DNA from: UBA1205 sp045534635
Lineage (GTDB): Bacteria > Bacteroidota > Bacteroidia > Bacteroidales > WCHB1-69
DNA: 20,530 nt
Reading direction: 5' to 3'
Assembly (NCBI GenBank): GCA_045534635.1
Contig: JAZSKB010000029.1
Coordinates: 1 to 20,530 of the forward strand
Part shown: positions 1 to 7,881 of the stretch, one piece after another
Layout: each line of letters begins with the position of its first letter
Numbering within the stretch: the stretch's first letter is position 1
Made by a program: the position numbers and the translations under genes
The notes under the pieces: model-generated
Seen by the model: the letters and a program-made list of their open reading frames with translations, nothing else
Database searches by the model: none
Told to the model about the DNA's origin: nothing

Positions 1-3000
1 TCGCCTTTGTTTTCTACGTGCATAATTTCACGACCGGTTATGTCAAATATTTGAACATTTGCGGTTGCATTTTTGATTGTAAGCATACTATTTGCTGGGT
101 TTGGATACAATTCTATATTTGAAATATTGATTTCTGAAATACTTGTTGTATCTTCTTCTGGAATTGTTCCATCACAATTGAAAGTTCCAATAGTTGAAGA
201 TATTGTATCTGCTTGAGTATAATAGTCTGCATAGTAAATCACTTGCCAACCTTTGGCTTTGGCATTATTTGAATTTGTTGTAGCAAAAATACTTCCTGCT
301 GAATCACTTTTATCCATCAATGGGAAAAACATTGCTGAACTATTGGAATGTATTGTTGGAAGTAAGCACATTAACGTATCGTATGCTCCTGTAGAAAATG
401 GATTAAACATCATTGCTAAAAAGATTAACTTTTTATTATTGCTTATATCCAATGATGTTAAAGCATTTTCGTAACAAGACAACCATTCTATTTCTGTATT
501 ATTTCTAATATCTAATGAGCGGATTGCATTACTATAACAATATAATGAAACAAGTGATTTACAATTATTTACATCTAATGATGTTAAATTATTTTTGCCA
601 CAATCTAAATTTTCTAATGAGCTACAACTGCTTATATCCAATGACGTTAAAGCATTTTCATAACAAGACAACCATTTTAATGATGGATTATTGCTTACAT
701 TCAATGATGTTAATGTATTTGCATAACAATACAATGCAATTAATTCTGTATTATGGCTTGCATCTAATTTAATAATATTGCTATTATTTTCACGACAATC
801 AAATTGTTGTACATTGCCATAAATAGTTATAGTATCTGTATATGCAAAATAATAAATATAACCTATCCATCGGGTATCAACTTTTATTATAGTATCCCAA
901 GAGCTGCTAACTATTCTTACAAATGTATTTGCATTGTCTGCTATAAAATTCAACCTTATTAATGAATCTTTTGCAACATTAAGAATAATATAGCGACCCA
1001 TATTGACTCCATCACAATCGTATGTACCACTTGTTGATGGAATTTTTACATCTCCTAAATAATTTACTTGCCAATTTTTATCTATAACATTTTGTGCGTT
1101 ACTTGCCATAAATTTTGTAGCATTGATATCGTTTGCATCATAAAGTGGATAGAATTTTGCATTATCGTTACTACTTTTACTTGGTAATGAACACATTAAT
1201 GAATCATAACCTTTTATTGTAAAATTGTTTCCATAACAAGAAAGCGTATTTAATGCAATACAAGAACTTAAATCTAAAATAGTTAAAGCATTTTCTGTAC
1301 AAGTTAAATTTTTTAATACCGTACATCCAACTACATTTAAAGAAGTTAACTCATTATTACTACAATTTATAGCATGTATTGCATTACAAGTGCTTACATC
1401 TAATGTGGACAAATTATTGTTACTACAATACAATATTTGCAATGATGAGCATGTGGATATATCTAACGAATTCAAATTGTTATTGTTACAAGTCAATGTA
1501 TCCAATATTGAACAACCATCAACAATCAACGATGTTAAAGCGTTGTCATTACAATATAATGAAGTTAACGTTGGGTTATTACTTACATTTAATCCTGTTA
1601 TTTTTGTATTATTTTCGTTACAATCGAAGGATTTTATATTTCCGTAAATTACCATAGTTTCAGCATGAGCGAAATAATTGGTTTTACCTATCCAATTTGT
1701 ACTTGCTGTTATATTGTAAATACTATCACCACTCATTATACGTATTGACGTATTGTCAACCTCTGCCGACAAATTTATATTAATTAATGAATCTTTTGCT
1801 ACATTAAGGATAATATAGCGACCCATATTGACTCCATTACAATCGTAATTGCCACTTGTTGCGGGGATTGTTCCTCCGCCAGAACTATATATTACTTGCC
1901 AATTTTTTGCAGTTGCATTGCTTGCATTTGTTGATAAAAATGTTGTACTATGGGCATCGTTTGCATCATAAAGTGGATAGAATCTTGCATTATCTGATGC
2001 ACTTCTACTTGGCAATGAACACATTATATTATCATATTCTGCTATTGTAAATGGATTTCTATAGCAATACAAAGTACATAGTGCTACATTTTTGCTTAAA
2101 TCTAAACTTGTTAATTGATTATTATTGCAATTCAAAGTTTTTAACGCTGTATTTTTGCTTACATCTAAACTTGTTAATTGATTACCATTGCAATACAAAT
2201 TAATTAACGCTGTATTTTTGCTTATATCTAAACTTGTTAATTGATTACCACCGCAATGCAAATAAGTTAACGCTGTATTTTTGCTTACGTCTATTGCACT
2301 TAAACTATCGCCAGTGCATTGAAAATTTGTTAAGCCAAGATTATTACTAATATCTACACTTGTAACTTTTTTAGCATTGTTTGAACAAGAGAAATATTTA
2401 ACATTTCCGTAAACATACATAGTATCGTCAGCGGCATAACATGATTTATTACCTATCCACCCCACTGATGTCATTGTAAATTCATAAACGCTATCTCCGC
2501 TAACAATTTTAACAGGAGTATTAGCAGAATCTGTTGTCCAATTGAGGGTTATAACAGACTCTTTTGCTACATTAAGTTTTATGTAGCGGTTCATGTTTGC
2601 ACCACTACAATCATAATTTCCACTTGTTGTTATTGGATTTTTATTACCATAATCCAATACTTGCCAATTTTTTGCAGTTGCATTGCTGGCATTTGTTGCT
2701 AAAAATTTTGTAGCATTGGCATCGTTTGCATTGTTTAATGGATAGAATCTTGCATTATCTGACACATTTTTACTTGGTAATGAACACATTAATGAATCAT
2801 AACCTGCTGTGCTAAATTTGTTGTTATTACATTCCAAACTAATTAACGCTGTACAAGTACTTACATCCAATGATGTTAAATTATTGTAGGAACAATACAA
2901 TTTTTCTAAACTTGAACAACCACTTACATCTAAGGTAGTTAATTTATTGTCGTAGCATATCAACCATTCTAAATTTGTACAAGCACTTACATCTAAAGTG

Positions 3001-3548
3001 GTTAAATTATTGTTGTCGCAATACAATGAACACAATGCTGTATTCTTGCTTAAATCTAAACTTGTTAATTGATTATTATAGCAATACAAATAAGTTAACG
3101 CTGTATTTTTGCTTACATTTAAACTTGTTAATTGATTAATATAGCAAGACAAAGAAGTTAACGCTGTATTGTTGCTTAAATCTAAACTTGTTAATTGATT
3201 ACTATAGCAAGACAAAGAAGTTAACGCTGTATTTTTACTTACATCTAATGCACTTATATTGTTGTTGTAACAAGACAAAGTACATAATGCAACATTTTTG
3301 CTTACATCTATTCCTGTAATTTTAGTTTTATTACTGTAACAATCAAACCTCTTTACATTACCGTAGATAGTCATAGTATTGGCTCCAGCATAATATGTAG
3401 TCAAAGTTGTCAAACTTATTGATGTTGTTGTAAAATCATAAACGCTATCTCCGCTAACAATTCTAATAGGAGTATTTGCAGCATCTGTTGACAAGCTGAT
3501 AGATATTAATGAATCTTTTGCTACATTTAAGGTAATATAGCGGGACAT
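1..3548 (-). repeat. Four tandem header-LRR-cap modules, with 63-bp LRR repeats inside each
   Basis: Module starts at 3548, 2594, 1826 and 1001 give spacings of 954, 768 and 825 bp. Most of the length difference comes from the number of 63-bp LRR units. LRR blocks lie roughly at 2820-3290, 2050-2340, 1225-1610 and 430-790. The starts of modules 3 and 4 are almost identical at nucleotide level over about 60 bp, which suggests recent duplication. The repeats are coding, not CRISPR or satellite DNA. Confidence 0.9.
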
Positions 3549-3659
3549 GTTTACATTTTGTGCATGCATCAACCCACTAAATAGAAAAATACTACTTAAT
3601 AGTAGTAGAGAAAATCTTTTTGCATTTCTGTACCAAAAATCAAAATTCTTTATCTTCAT
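1..3659 (-). CDS. Giant modular LRR protein with T9SS sorting domain (partial, 3' end outside window)
   Basis: The frame is open from the ATG at 3659 to the window edge, about 1219 codons, and the gene must end shortly beyond it. Residues 1 to about 34 form a signal peptide ending near MHA-Q. The mature part has four modules beginning at nt 3548, 2594, 1826 and 1001. Each module has a header of about 65 residues (core RYIxLNVAKDS, IVSGDSVY, TMTIYGNV), then five to eight 21-residue LRRs of form LxxLxCxxNxLTSLDVSxN. Each ends with a cap containing YDSLMCSLPS, FYPL and KNWQV. The last residues read (ELYPNPANS, VQIFDITGRE) as a T9SS type A sorting domain. The Cys at repeat position 6 recalls the cysteine ladder of Listeria InlJ. 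A secreted or surface adhesion/ligand-binding role is inferred; no ligand can be predicted. It has its own promoter and a structured leader. Confidence 0.93.
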   Translation of the reverse strand, partial: MKIKNFDFWYRNAKRFSLLLLSSIFLFSGLMHAQNVNMSRYITLNVAKDSLISISLSTDAANTPIRIVSGDSVYDFTTTSISLTTLTTYYAGANTMTIYGNVKRFDCYSNKTKITGIDVSKNVALCTLSCYNNNISALDVSKNTALTSLSCYSNQLTSLDLSNNTALTSLSCYINQLTSLNVSKNTALTYLYCYNNQLTSLDLSKNTALCSLYCDNNNLTTLDVSACTNLEWLICYDNKLTTLDVSGCSSLEKLYCSYNNLTSLDVSTCTALISLECNNNKFSTAGYDSLMCSLPSKNVSDNARFYPLNNANDANATKFLATNASNATAKNWQVLDYGNKNPITTSGNYDCSGANMNRYIKLNVAKESVITLNWTTDSANTPVKIVSGDSVYEFTMTSVGWIGNKSCYAADDTMYVYGNVKYFSCSNNAKKVTSVDISNNLGLTNFQCTGDSLSAIDVSKNTALTYLHCGGNQLTSLDISKNTALINLYCNGNQLTSLDVSKNTALKTLNCNNNQLTSLDLSKNVALCTLYCYRNPFTIAEYDNIMCSLPSRSASDNARFYPLYDANDAHSTTFLSTNASNATAKNWQVIYSSGGGTIPATSGNYDCNGVNMGRYIILNVAKDSLININLSAEVDNTSIRIMSGDSIYNITASTNWIGKTNYFAHAETMVIYGNIKSFDCNENNTKITGLNVSNNPTLTSLYCNDNALTSLIVDGCSILDTLTCNNNNLNSLDISTCSSLQILYCSNNNLSTLDVSTCNAIHAINCSNNELTSLNVVGCTVLKNLTCTENALTILDLSSCIALNTLSCYGNNFTIKGYDSLMCSLPSKSSNDNAKFYPLYDANDINATKFMASNAQNVIDKNWQVNYLGDVKIPSTSGTYDCDGVNMGRYIILNVAKDSLIRLNFIADNANTFVRIVSSSWDTIIKVDTRWIGYIYYFAYTDTITIYGNVQQFDCRENNSNIIKLDASHNTELIALYCYANTLTSLNVSNNPSLKWLSCYENALTSLDISSCSSLENLDCGKNNLTSLDVNNCKSLVSLYCYSNAIRSLDIRNNTEIEWLSCYENALTSLDISNNKKLIFLAMMFNPFSTGAYDTLMCLLPTIHSNSSAMFFPLMDKSDSAGSIFATTNSNNAKAKGWQVIYYADYYTQADTISSTIGTFNCDGTIPEEDTTSISEINISNIELYPNPANSMLTIKNATANVQIFDITGREIMHVENKG

Positions 3660-3696
3660 TTTTTTACATTTAAAAATTATTAATTATAAAATTTCT

Positions 3697-3741
3697 AAAA
3701 AAAAATGCAAATAACCCGCACAGCGGTCATCTGCATTTTTT
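3697..3741 (-). terminator. Terminator-like hairpin in the leader of the large LRR gene (possible attenuator)
   Basis: On the minus strand a 10-bp outer stem (3732-3741 with 3700-3709) continues after short mismatches into an inner CCGC/GCGG stem with a three-base loop. It is followed by nine T residues (3705-3697). It lies between the promoter at 3786-3794 and the ATG at 3659, so transcription of the LRR gene must pass through it. The structure is visible; the attenuator role is inference. Confidence 0.5.
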
Positions 3742-3746
3742 ACTCT

Positions 3747-3777
3747 ATTAGCAAGCCTATAAAAATAGGCTGCTAAT
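3747..3777 (-). promoter_or_regulatory. Hairpin near the 5' end of the LRR gene leader
   Basis: Arms ATTAGC/GCTAAT and AGCCTA/TAGGCT form a 12-bp stem with one bulged A (3753) and a six-base A/T loop. The predicted transcript start is at about 3780, so this hairpin would sit almost at the 5' end of the mRNA. It could stabilise the transcript or pair alternatively with the hairpin at 3697-3741. Confidence 0.45.
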
Positions 3778-3785
3778 TCCAATTT

Positions 3786-3794
3786 GCAAAGATA
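3786..3794 (-). promoter_or_regulatory. Bacteroidota promoter -7 element for the large LRR gene
   Basis: The minus strand reads TATCTTTGC, a perfect TAnnTTTGC, preceded by TTG and an A-tract. Start of transcription at about 3780 would give a leader of about 120 nt. Twenty-seven bases covering this element (3785-3811) are identical to the promoter of the second LRR gene (16659-16685). No clear -33 TTTG box is visible. Confidence 0.7.
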
Positions 3795-3863
3795 CAATTT
3801 TTTTTATAAATATTTTTGTTTTAGAAAAAAAAATTTTTTTAAGTCACTGTATTATTATTTTTT

Positions 3864-3891
3864 CGGTTGTCTTCGGCAGGCTCAGACACCG
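3864..3891. repeat. GC-rich imperfect inverted repeat
   Basis: CGGT and GTC (3864-3871) pair with GACACCG (3885-3891) around a GC-rich core, CTTCGGCAGGCTCA. The element is far richer in G+C than the surrounding sequence. From memory it resembles the CTTCGACAGGCTCAG-like words scattered through Bacteroidota intergenic regions. The rest of 3812-3993 shows nothing recognisable. Confidence 0.4.
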
Positions 3892-3993
3892 AGCAAATAA
3901 AAACAGACGCTGAAAAAAATCAACCAATCGTCAAAAATAAATCAAAATTGCATTTTTATCCACAAAAAACTTTCCGATGTCGTCAAAAAGTTG

Positions 3994-4002
3994 TACCTTT
4001 GC
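3994..4002 (+). promoter_or_regulatory. Promoter -7 element for nusB
   Basis: TACCTTTGC matches TAnnTTTGC and is preceded by AAAAAGTTG. Its position, about 15 bases before the ATG at 4017, implies a leader of roughly 10 nt. It rules out the upstream TTG start at 3867, which lies before the promoter. Confidence 0.7.
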
Positions 4003-4016
4003 ATTTATTTTTAATT

Positions 4017-4982
4017 ATGATAAGTAGAAATTTTATTCGAATAAAGGTTATGCAGGCAATTTATGCCTACGAATCGTCTGGCAAAACATCAAAAGGAAAA
4101 TTTGCCAAGCAACTCTTAACGAATGTTGAAGATTTATACAATCTGTACATCATTCTTTTATCATCTTTTGAAGCGATGACATTCTCTTCCGAAAGAATAA
4201 TAGAACTTAAAAAGCAGAAATATCTTCCTAACGAAAAAGATTTAAAGCCCAATTTAAAATTTATCAACAATCGTTTTATTCGTAAAATTGATGAAAACGA
4301 AGACCTTTGCAAACAGATACAATCAAGAAATTTATCTTGGCATAGTGATGTCAATATGGTATTCGCCCGTAAAATACTCGACCAACTCAACAATACGGAA
4401 TTATTTATTTCGTATATGCAATCGCCAGAAGATTCTTTCCAAGAAGATAAACAATTTGTTTTAAATGTAATAGAACAATTCTTTTTAGATAATGAATTTC
4501 TAATGCATTACTTTGGAGAAATAAAAATGCAATGGGAAGAAGATTTTAACGATGTAGTTTTAATGGTTTACAATACTTTAAAAACATTTTCAGAAAAACA
4601 AAGTACTACAAAAAAATTGCCACCATTGTTTAAAACCAATCAAGAAGGACTAAGCGAAGACAAACAATTTTTGATAGATTTATTCAACAAAACCATTGAT
4701 AATGAGAAAATTTACACAAATATCATTTCCCAAAATACCCATAATTGGGAAATGGACCGTATCGCAAAATTAGATTTTATTTTGCTAAAAATGGCATTAT
4801 GCGAATTCTGTGAATTTCCTTCCATTCCTTTGCGAGTTACATTAAATGAATATATCGAATTGGCAAAATATTATAGCACTCCCAAAAGTAAAAATTTTAT
4901 CAACGGACTATTAGACAATATGTTAAACTGTCTTCGAGAAGAACATAAAATTAACAAACAAGGTCGTGGTTTAATGGGATGA
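4017..4982 (+). CDS. nusB: Transcription antitermination factor NusB
   Basis: The protein has 321 residues, matching the long Bacteroidota form of NusB rather than the compact form of about 140 residues in E. coli. The N-terminus MISRNFIRIKVMQAIYAYE is the family start. The conserved C-terminal NusB helices are seen as NWEMDRIAKLDFILLKMA, followed by LNEYIELAKYYSTPKSKNF and INGLLDNM. NusB with NusE (S10) binds boxA RNA and keeps RNA polymerase processive on rRNA operons. The frame is open 50 codons further to a TTG at 3867, but that stretch is upstream of the promoter and unlike NusB, so the ATG at 4017 is preferred. The stop overlaps the next start as ATGA, implying translational coupling. 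Confidence 0.93.
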   Translation: MISRNFIRIKVMQAIYAYESSGKTSKGKFAKQLLTNVEDLYNLYIILLSSFEAMTFSSERIIELKKQKYLPNEKDLKPNLKFINNRFIRKIDENEDLCKQIQSRNLSWHSDVNMVFARKILDQLNNTELFISYMQSPEDSFQEDKQFVLNVIEQFFLDNEFLMHYFGEIKMQWEEDFNDVVLMVYNTLKTFSEKQSTTKKLPPLFKTNQEGLSEDKQFLIDLFNKTIDNEKIYTNIISQNTHNWEMDRIAKLDFILLKMALCEFCEFPSIPLRVTLNEYIELAKYYSTPKSKNFINGLLDNMLNCLREEHKINKQGRGLMG

Positions 4983-6307
4983 AACAATGTTACTCTTCTG
5001 TAGTCTGTAAATATTTGAGCAAAACTATTGGTTTGCTTGTAATAGTTTTGAACCTACATTTGGTATCGGCACAGAACTTAAACAATCAAGATAGTTCCTA
5101 TTATAAACAACTGCAAAATTTAAATCTGAATATTGAAATTCCTTACAACGAACTTATTCACAATACAATAAACAATCGTTCACAAAACAAATACGCCATT
5201 GAAAACAATATCAGTAAATGGATAGAATATATAGACCTCATTGATTCATCGCTTTCAGAAGCACTTTTACCAATGGAATTGCGGTATTTGCCATTGGCAA
5301 TATCTGAAATGTATGAAAACAATAAAAATTATCATCACCATCAAGGTCCTTGGGCATTATCCTACCCTACTGCCATTTTTTATGGACTGATAGTCAATGA
5401 TACTATTGACGAACGGTATAATATGAAAAAAGCCACTCCTATCGCAATTGCCAACCTAAAAGAAATTGCAAAAAAACACAAAAATGTATGGTATATTATT
5501 TTAGCATATACCAATGGTTTACAAAGCATTAATAAATCATTAACAAGGATTAAAAAAGAAAATCCTACTATTTGGGAAATCTATCATCAAGGACAACTTC
5601 CCATTAAAGAAATAATTCCTAACTATATCAATTGTGTATATCTATCTAATTATCAAGATATTAAATATCAAAAACCATCTATAATTTGTGATAGTATATT
5701 TTTAGAACATTCGTGTCAATTGTCTCATTTATTGTCATTAATAGAGTTAAATCAAGACGATTTTATGGCATACAATCCTTGTCTTATTTCATCGCAACTA
5801 CCAACAACATATCCTATATATTTACCTATCAACAAAATAGAAAAATTCAATCAAATTAAAGATAGTTTATTGATAATACCTGAAATACAAGATTCTACAG
5901 TCAAGATAGAAGAGCAAACAGAAAAAAAAGAGTCATTATCAAATAAGACAAACTTGTCACATTCACAAGAAAACGTTTATTATATCGTAAAATCAGGAGA
6001 TGTATTAGGAAGAATAGCGGCAAAATACAATACAAGTGTTGCTAAACTAAAAGAATACAATCACCTAAAAAATGATAACATCTATATCGGACAAAAACTA
6101 ATCGTTAGTAAAAAAAGTGTAACAACAACAAATACGCTCAACGAAACAACAAACAATAATAAATCAATAATTTACATTGTAAAAAAAGGAGATACACTAT
6201 CGGCAATTGCAAAAAAATACGGAATTAGTGTAAGCAAAATTATGCATATAAATCAATTGAAAAATGATAAAATAAACATTGGACAAAAAATAAAAATAAA
6301 AAAATAG
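4979..6307 (+). CDS. Exported LysM protein with degenerate lytic-transglycosylase-like domain
   Basis: The protein has 442 residues. A signal peptide ends near residue 31 (LVSA-Q). Residues about 93-240 align by eye with the MltD/SLT type of lytic transglycosylase. ELRYLPLAIS matches the usual ELKYLPVIES, GPWALSYPTAIFYGL matches the GLWQF...YGL block, and DERYNMKKAT matches DERRDPxKST. The catalytic Glu position appears to be Ile108, and the AYNCGP motif reads AYTNGL. Two LysM domains follow, at about 334-376 and 398-441, joined by a Thr/Asn-rich linker. LysM binds N-acetylglucosamine in peptidoglycan, so a periplasmic wall-binding role is likely. With the usual residues missing, cleavage is doubtful. 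The gene overlaps nusB by 4 nt. Confidence 0.85.
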   Translation: MKQCYSSVVCKYLSKTIGLLVIVLNLHLVSAQNLNNQDSSYYKQLQNLNLNIEIPYNELIHNTINNRSQNKYAIENNISKWIEYIDLIDSSLSEALLPMELRYLPLAISEMYENNKNYHHHQGPWALSYPTAIFYGLIVNDTIDERYNMKKATPIAIANLKEIAKKHKNVWYIILAYTNGLQSINKSLTRIKKENPTIWEIYHQGQLPIKEIIPNYINCVYLSNYQDIKYQKPSIICDSIFLEHSCQLSHLLSLIELNQDDFMAYNPCLISSQLPTTYPIYLPINKIEKFNQIKDSLLIIPEIQDSTVKIEEQTEKKESLSNKTNLSHSQENVYYIVKSGDVLGRIAAKYNTSVAKLKEYNHLKNDNIYIGQKLIVSKKSVTTTNTLNETTNNNKSIIYIVKKGDTLSAIAKKYGISVSKIMHINQLKNDKINIGQKIKIKK

Positions 6308-6328
6308 AATAATTTCCTGTAAAAATTG

Positions 6329-6337
6329 TATCTTTGC
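6329..6337 (+). promoter_or_regulatory. Promoter -7 element for guaB
   Basis: TATCTTTGC is preceded by AAAAATTG. It lies 22 bases after the LysM gene stop and about 50 bases before the guaB start, so guaB can be transcribed independently of nusB. Confidence 0.7.
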
Positions 6338-6385
6338 ACGCTACATATATAAATTAATATTGTAACAATAAAAAATTTAGAAAAG

Positions 6386-7861
6386 ATGATGTCGCTTGAA
6401 TTTGAAAAAGAAAAATTTATTGGAGAATGCTATACCTATGACGATGTACTTTTAGTTCCCGCATATAGTGATGTATTACCATTAGAAGTTAATTTATCAA
6501 CTTCATTTACCAAAAATATTCGTTTGAATATTCCAATTGTATCAGCAGCCATGGATACTGTTACAGAATCTATGTTGGCAATAGCCATTGCCCAAGAAGG
6601 CGGTATAGGTGTTATTCATAAAAATATGAGTATTCAAGAGCAAGCAACAGAAGTAATGAAAGTAAAGCGAGCCGAAAATGGTATGATAGTCAATCCTGTA
6701 ACTATTGACATTGATGCAAATGTAGGTACAGCCAAACAAATGATGAAAGAATATCACATTGGAGGTATTCCTGTTGTAGATGCAAACAAAAAACTAAAAG
6801 GTATAGTTACTAATCGTGATTTACGTTTTGAACGCAATGCAATTCGTCCTATCAAAGAAATTATGACAACCGATGTTATCACAATTAGTGAATTTACCAA
6901 TTTTGAAAAAGCCGCAGATATATTACAAGAACATAAAATAGAAAAACTACCTGTAGTGGACAAAAATGGTTGTGTAATTGGTTTAATTACCTACAAAGAT
7001 ATTATCAAAATAAAAGCACGCCCCAATGCCTGTAAAGACGATATGGGAAGATTGAGAGTCGCAGCAGCAGTTGGCACCTCAAAAGACACAATGGAACGCG
7101 TTGATGCTCTTTATCAAGCAGGAGTTGATGCAATTATTTTAGACACCGCTCACGGACATTCTAAAAATGTTATTGATAACGCTAAAATGATAAAAAATAA
7201 ATATCCTAATATTGATTTAGTAGTAGGAAATATAGCAACTCCCGAAGCAGCAATAGATTTAATGAAAGCAGGAGCCGACGCTGTTAAAGTCGGTATCGGT
7301 CCTGGTTCTATATGTACAACTCGAATTATCGCTGGTATAGGTTTTCCTCAACTATCTGCGGTATATAATGTTGCCAAAGCACTACGTGATACCGACGTTG
7401 CAGTTATCGCCGATGGAGGTATTAGATATAGCGGAGATATTGTTAAAGCATTGGCAGCAGGTGCTTCTACTGTAATGGCAGGGTCATTGTTTGCTGGTGT
7501 TGAAGAGTCTCCCGGAGAAGCCATTATTTACGAAGGAAGAAAATATAAATCTTATCGCGGAATGGGGTCTCTTGATGCTATGCAAAAAGGTTCTAAAGAC
7601 CGTTATTTCCAAGACGATGTTGAAGACCTAAAAAAATTAGTTCCCGAAGGTATTGTAGGACGTGTACCATACAAAGGTACTCTAACAGAAGTAGTTCATC
7701 AACTTATCGGCGGATTACGTGCTGGAATGGGTTATACTGGTAGCAAAGATATTGCAACATTACAAAAAGCTCGTTTCGTGAAAATCACTAGTGCTGGTAT
7801 CATAGAAAATCACCCTCACGACGTTACCATAACAAGAGAAGCCCCTAATTATTCAAGATAA
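6386..7861 (+). CDS. guaB: Inosine-5'-monophosphate dehydrogenase
   Basis: This cytoplasmic enzyme oxidises IMP to XMP with NAD+, the committed step of guanine nucleotide synthesis. At 491 residues it has the normal full length. The barrel begins with YTYDDVLLVPAYSDV. Two CBS domains sit at about residues 95-213 as the usual insert (GGIPVVD and EKLPVVD motifs). The catalytic loop GIGPGSICTTR carries Cys310. DGGIRYSGDI and GSKDRYFQ complete the active site and flap. The start could be either of two adjacent ATGs, at 6386 or 6389. It has its own promoter. The next gene begins 20 bases later with no visible terminator, so the following two genes are probably co-transcribed. Confidence 0.97.
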   Translation: MMSLEFEKEKFIGECYTYDDVLLVPAYSDVLPLEVNLSTSFTKNIRLNIPIVSAAMDTVTESMLAIAIAQEGGIGVIHKNMSIQEQATEVMKVKRAENGMIVNPVTIDIDANVGTAKQMMKEYHIGGIPVVDANKKLKGIVTNRDLRFERNAIRPIKEIMTTDVITISEFTNFEKAADILQEHKIEKLPVVDKNGCVIGLITYKDIIKIKARPNACKDDMGRLRVAAAVGTSKDTMERVDALYQAGVDAIILDTAHGHSKNVIDNAKMIKNKYPNIDLVVGNIATPEAAIDLMKAGADAVKVGIGPGSICTTRIIAGIGFPQLSAVYNVAKALRDTDVAVIADGGIRYSGDIVKALAAGASTVMAGSLFAGVEESPGEAIIYEGRKYKSYRGMGSLDAMQKGSKDRYFQDDVEDLKKLVPEGIVGRVPYKGTLTEVVHQLIGGLRAGMGYTGSKDIATLQKARFVKITSAGIIENHPHDVTITREAPNYSR

Positions 7862-7881
7862 TTTTAAAACATATAAAAGAA

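Noticed and set aside
253..2050. Several plus-strand open frames of 60-90 codons rich in Leu, Tyr, His and Asn
   Set aside because: They are antisense to the giant LRR gene, and their periodic composition comes from the 63-bp coding repeats.
3867..4016. Fifty-codon N-terminal extension of nusB from a TTG
   Set aside because: It begins upstream of the -7 element at 3994-4002 and the residues do not resemble NusB.
4724..4754. 10-bp inverted repeat CATTTCCCAA/TTGGGAAATG inside nusB
   Set aside because: A repeat of this size with an 11-base loop is compatible with chance in 20 kb of AT-rich sequence and lies in conserved coding sequence.
6542..6963. Minus-strand frames of 69-71 codons inside guaB
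   Set aside because: They are shadows of a strongly conserved coding sequence with no supporting signal.
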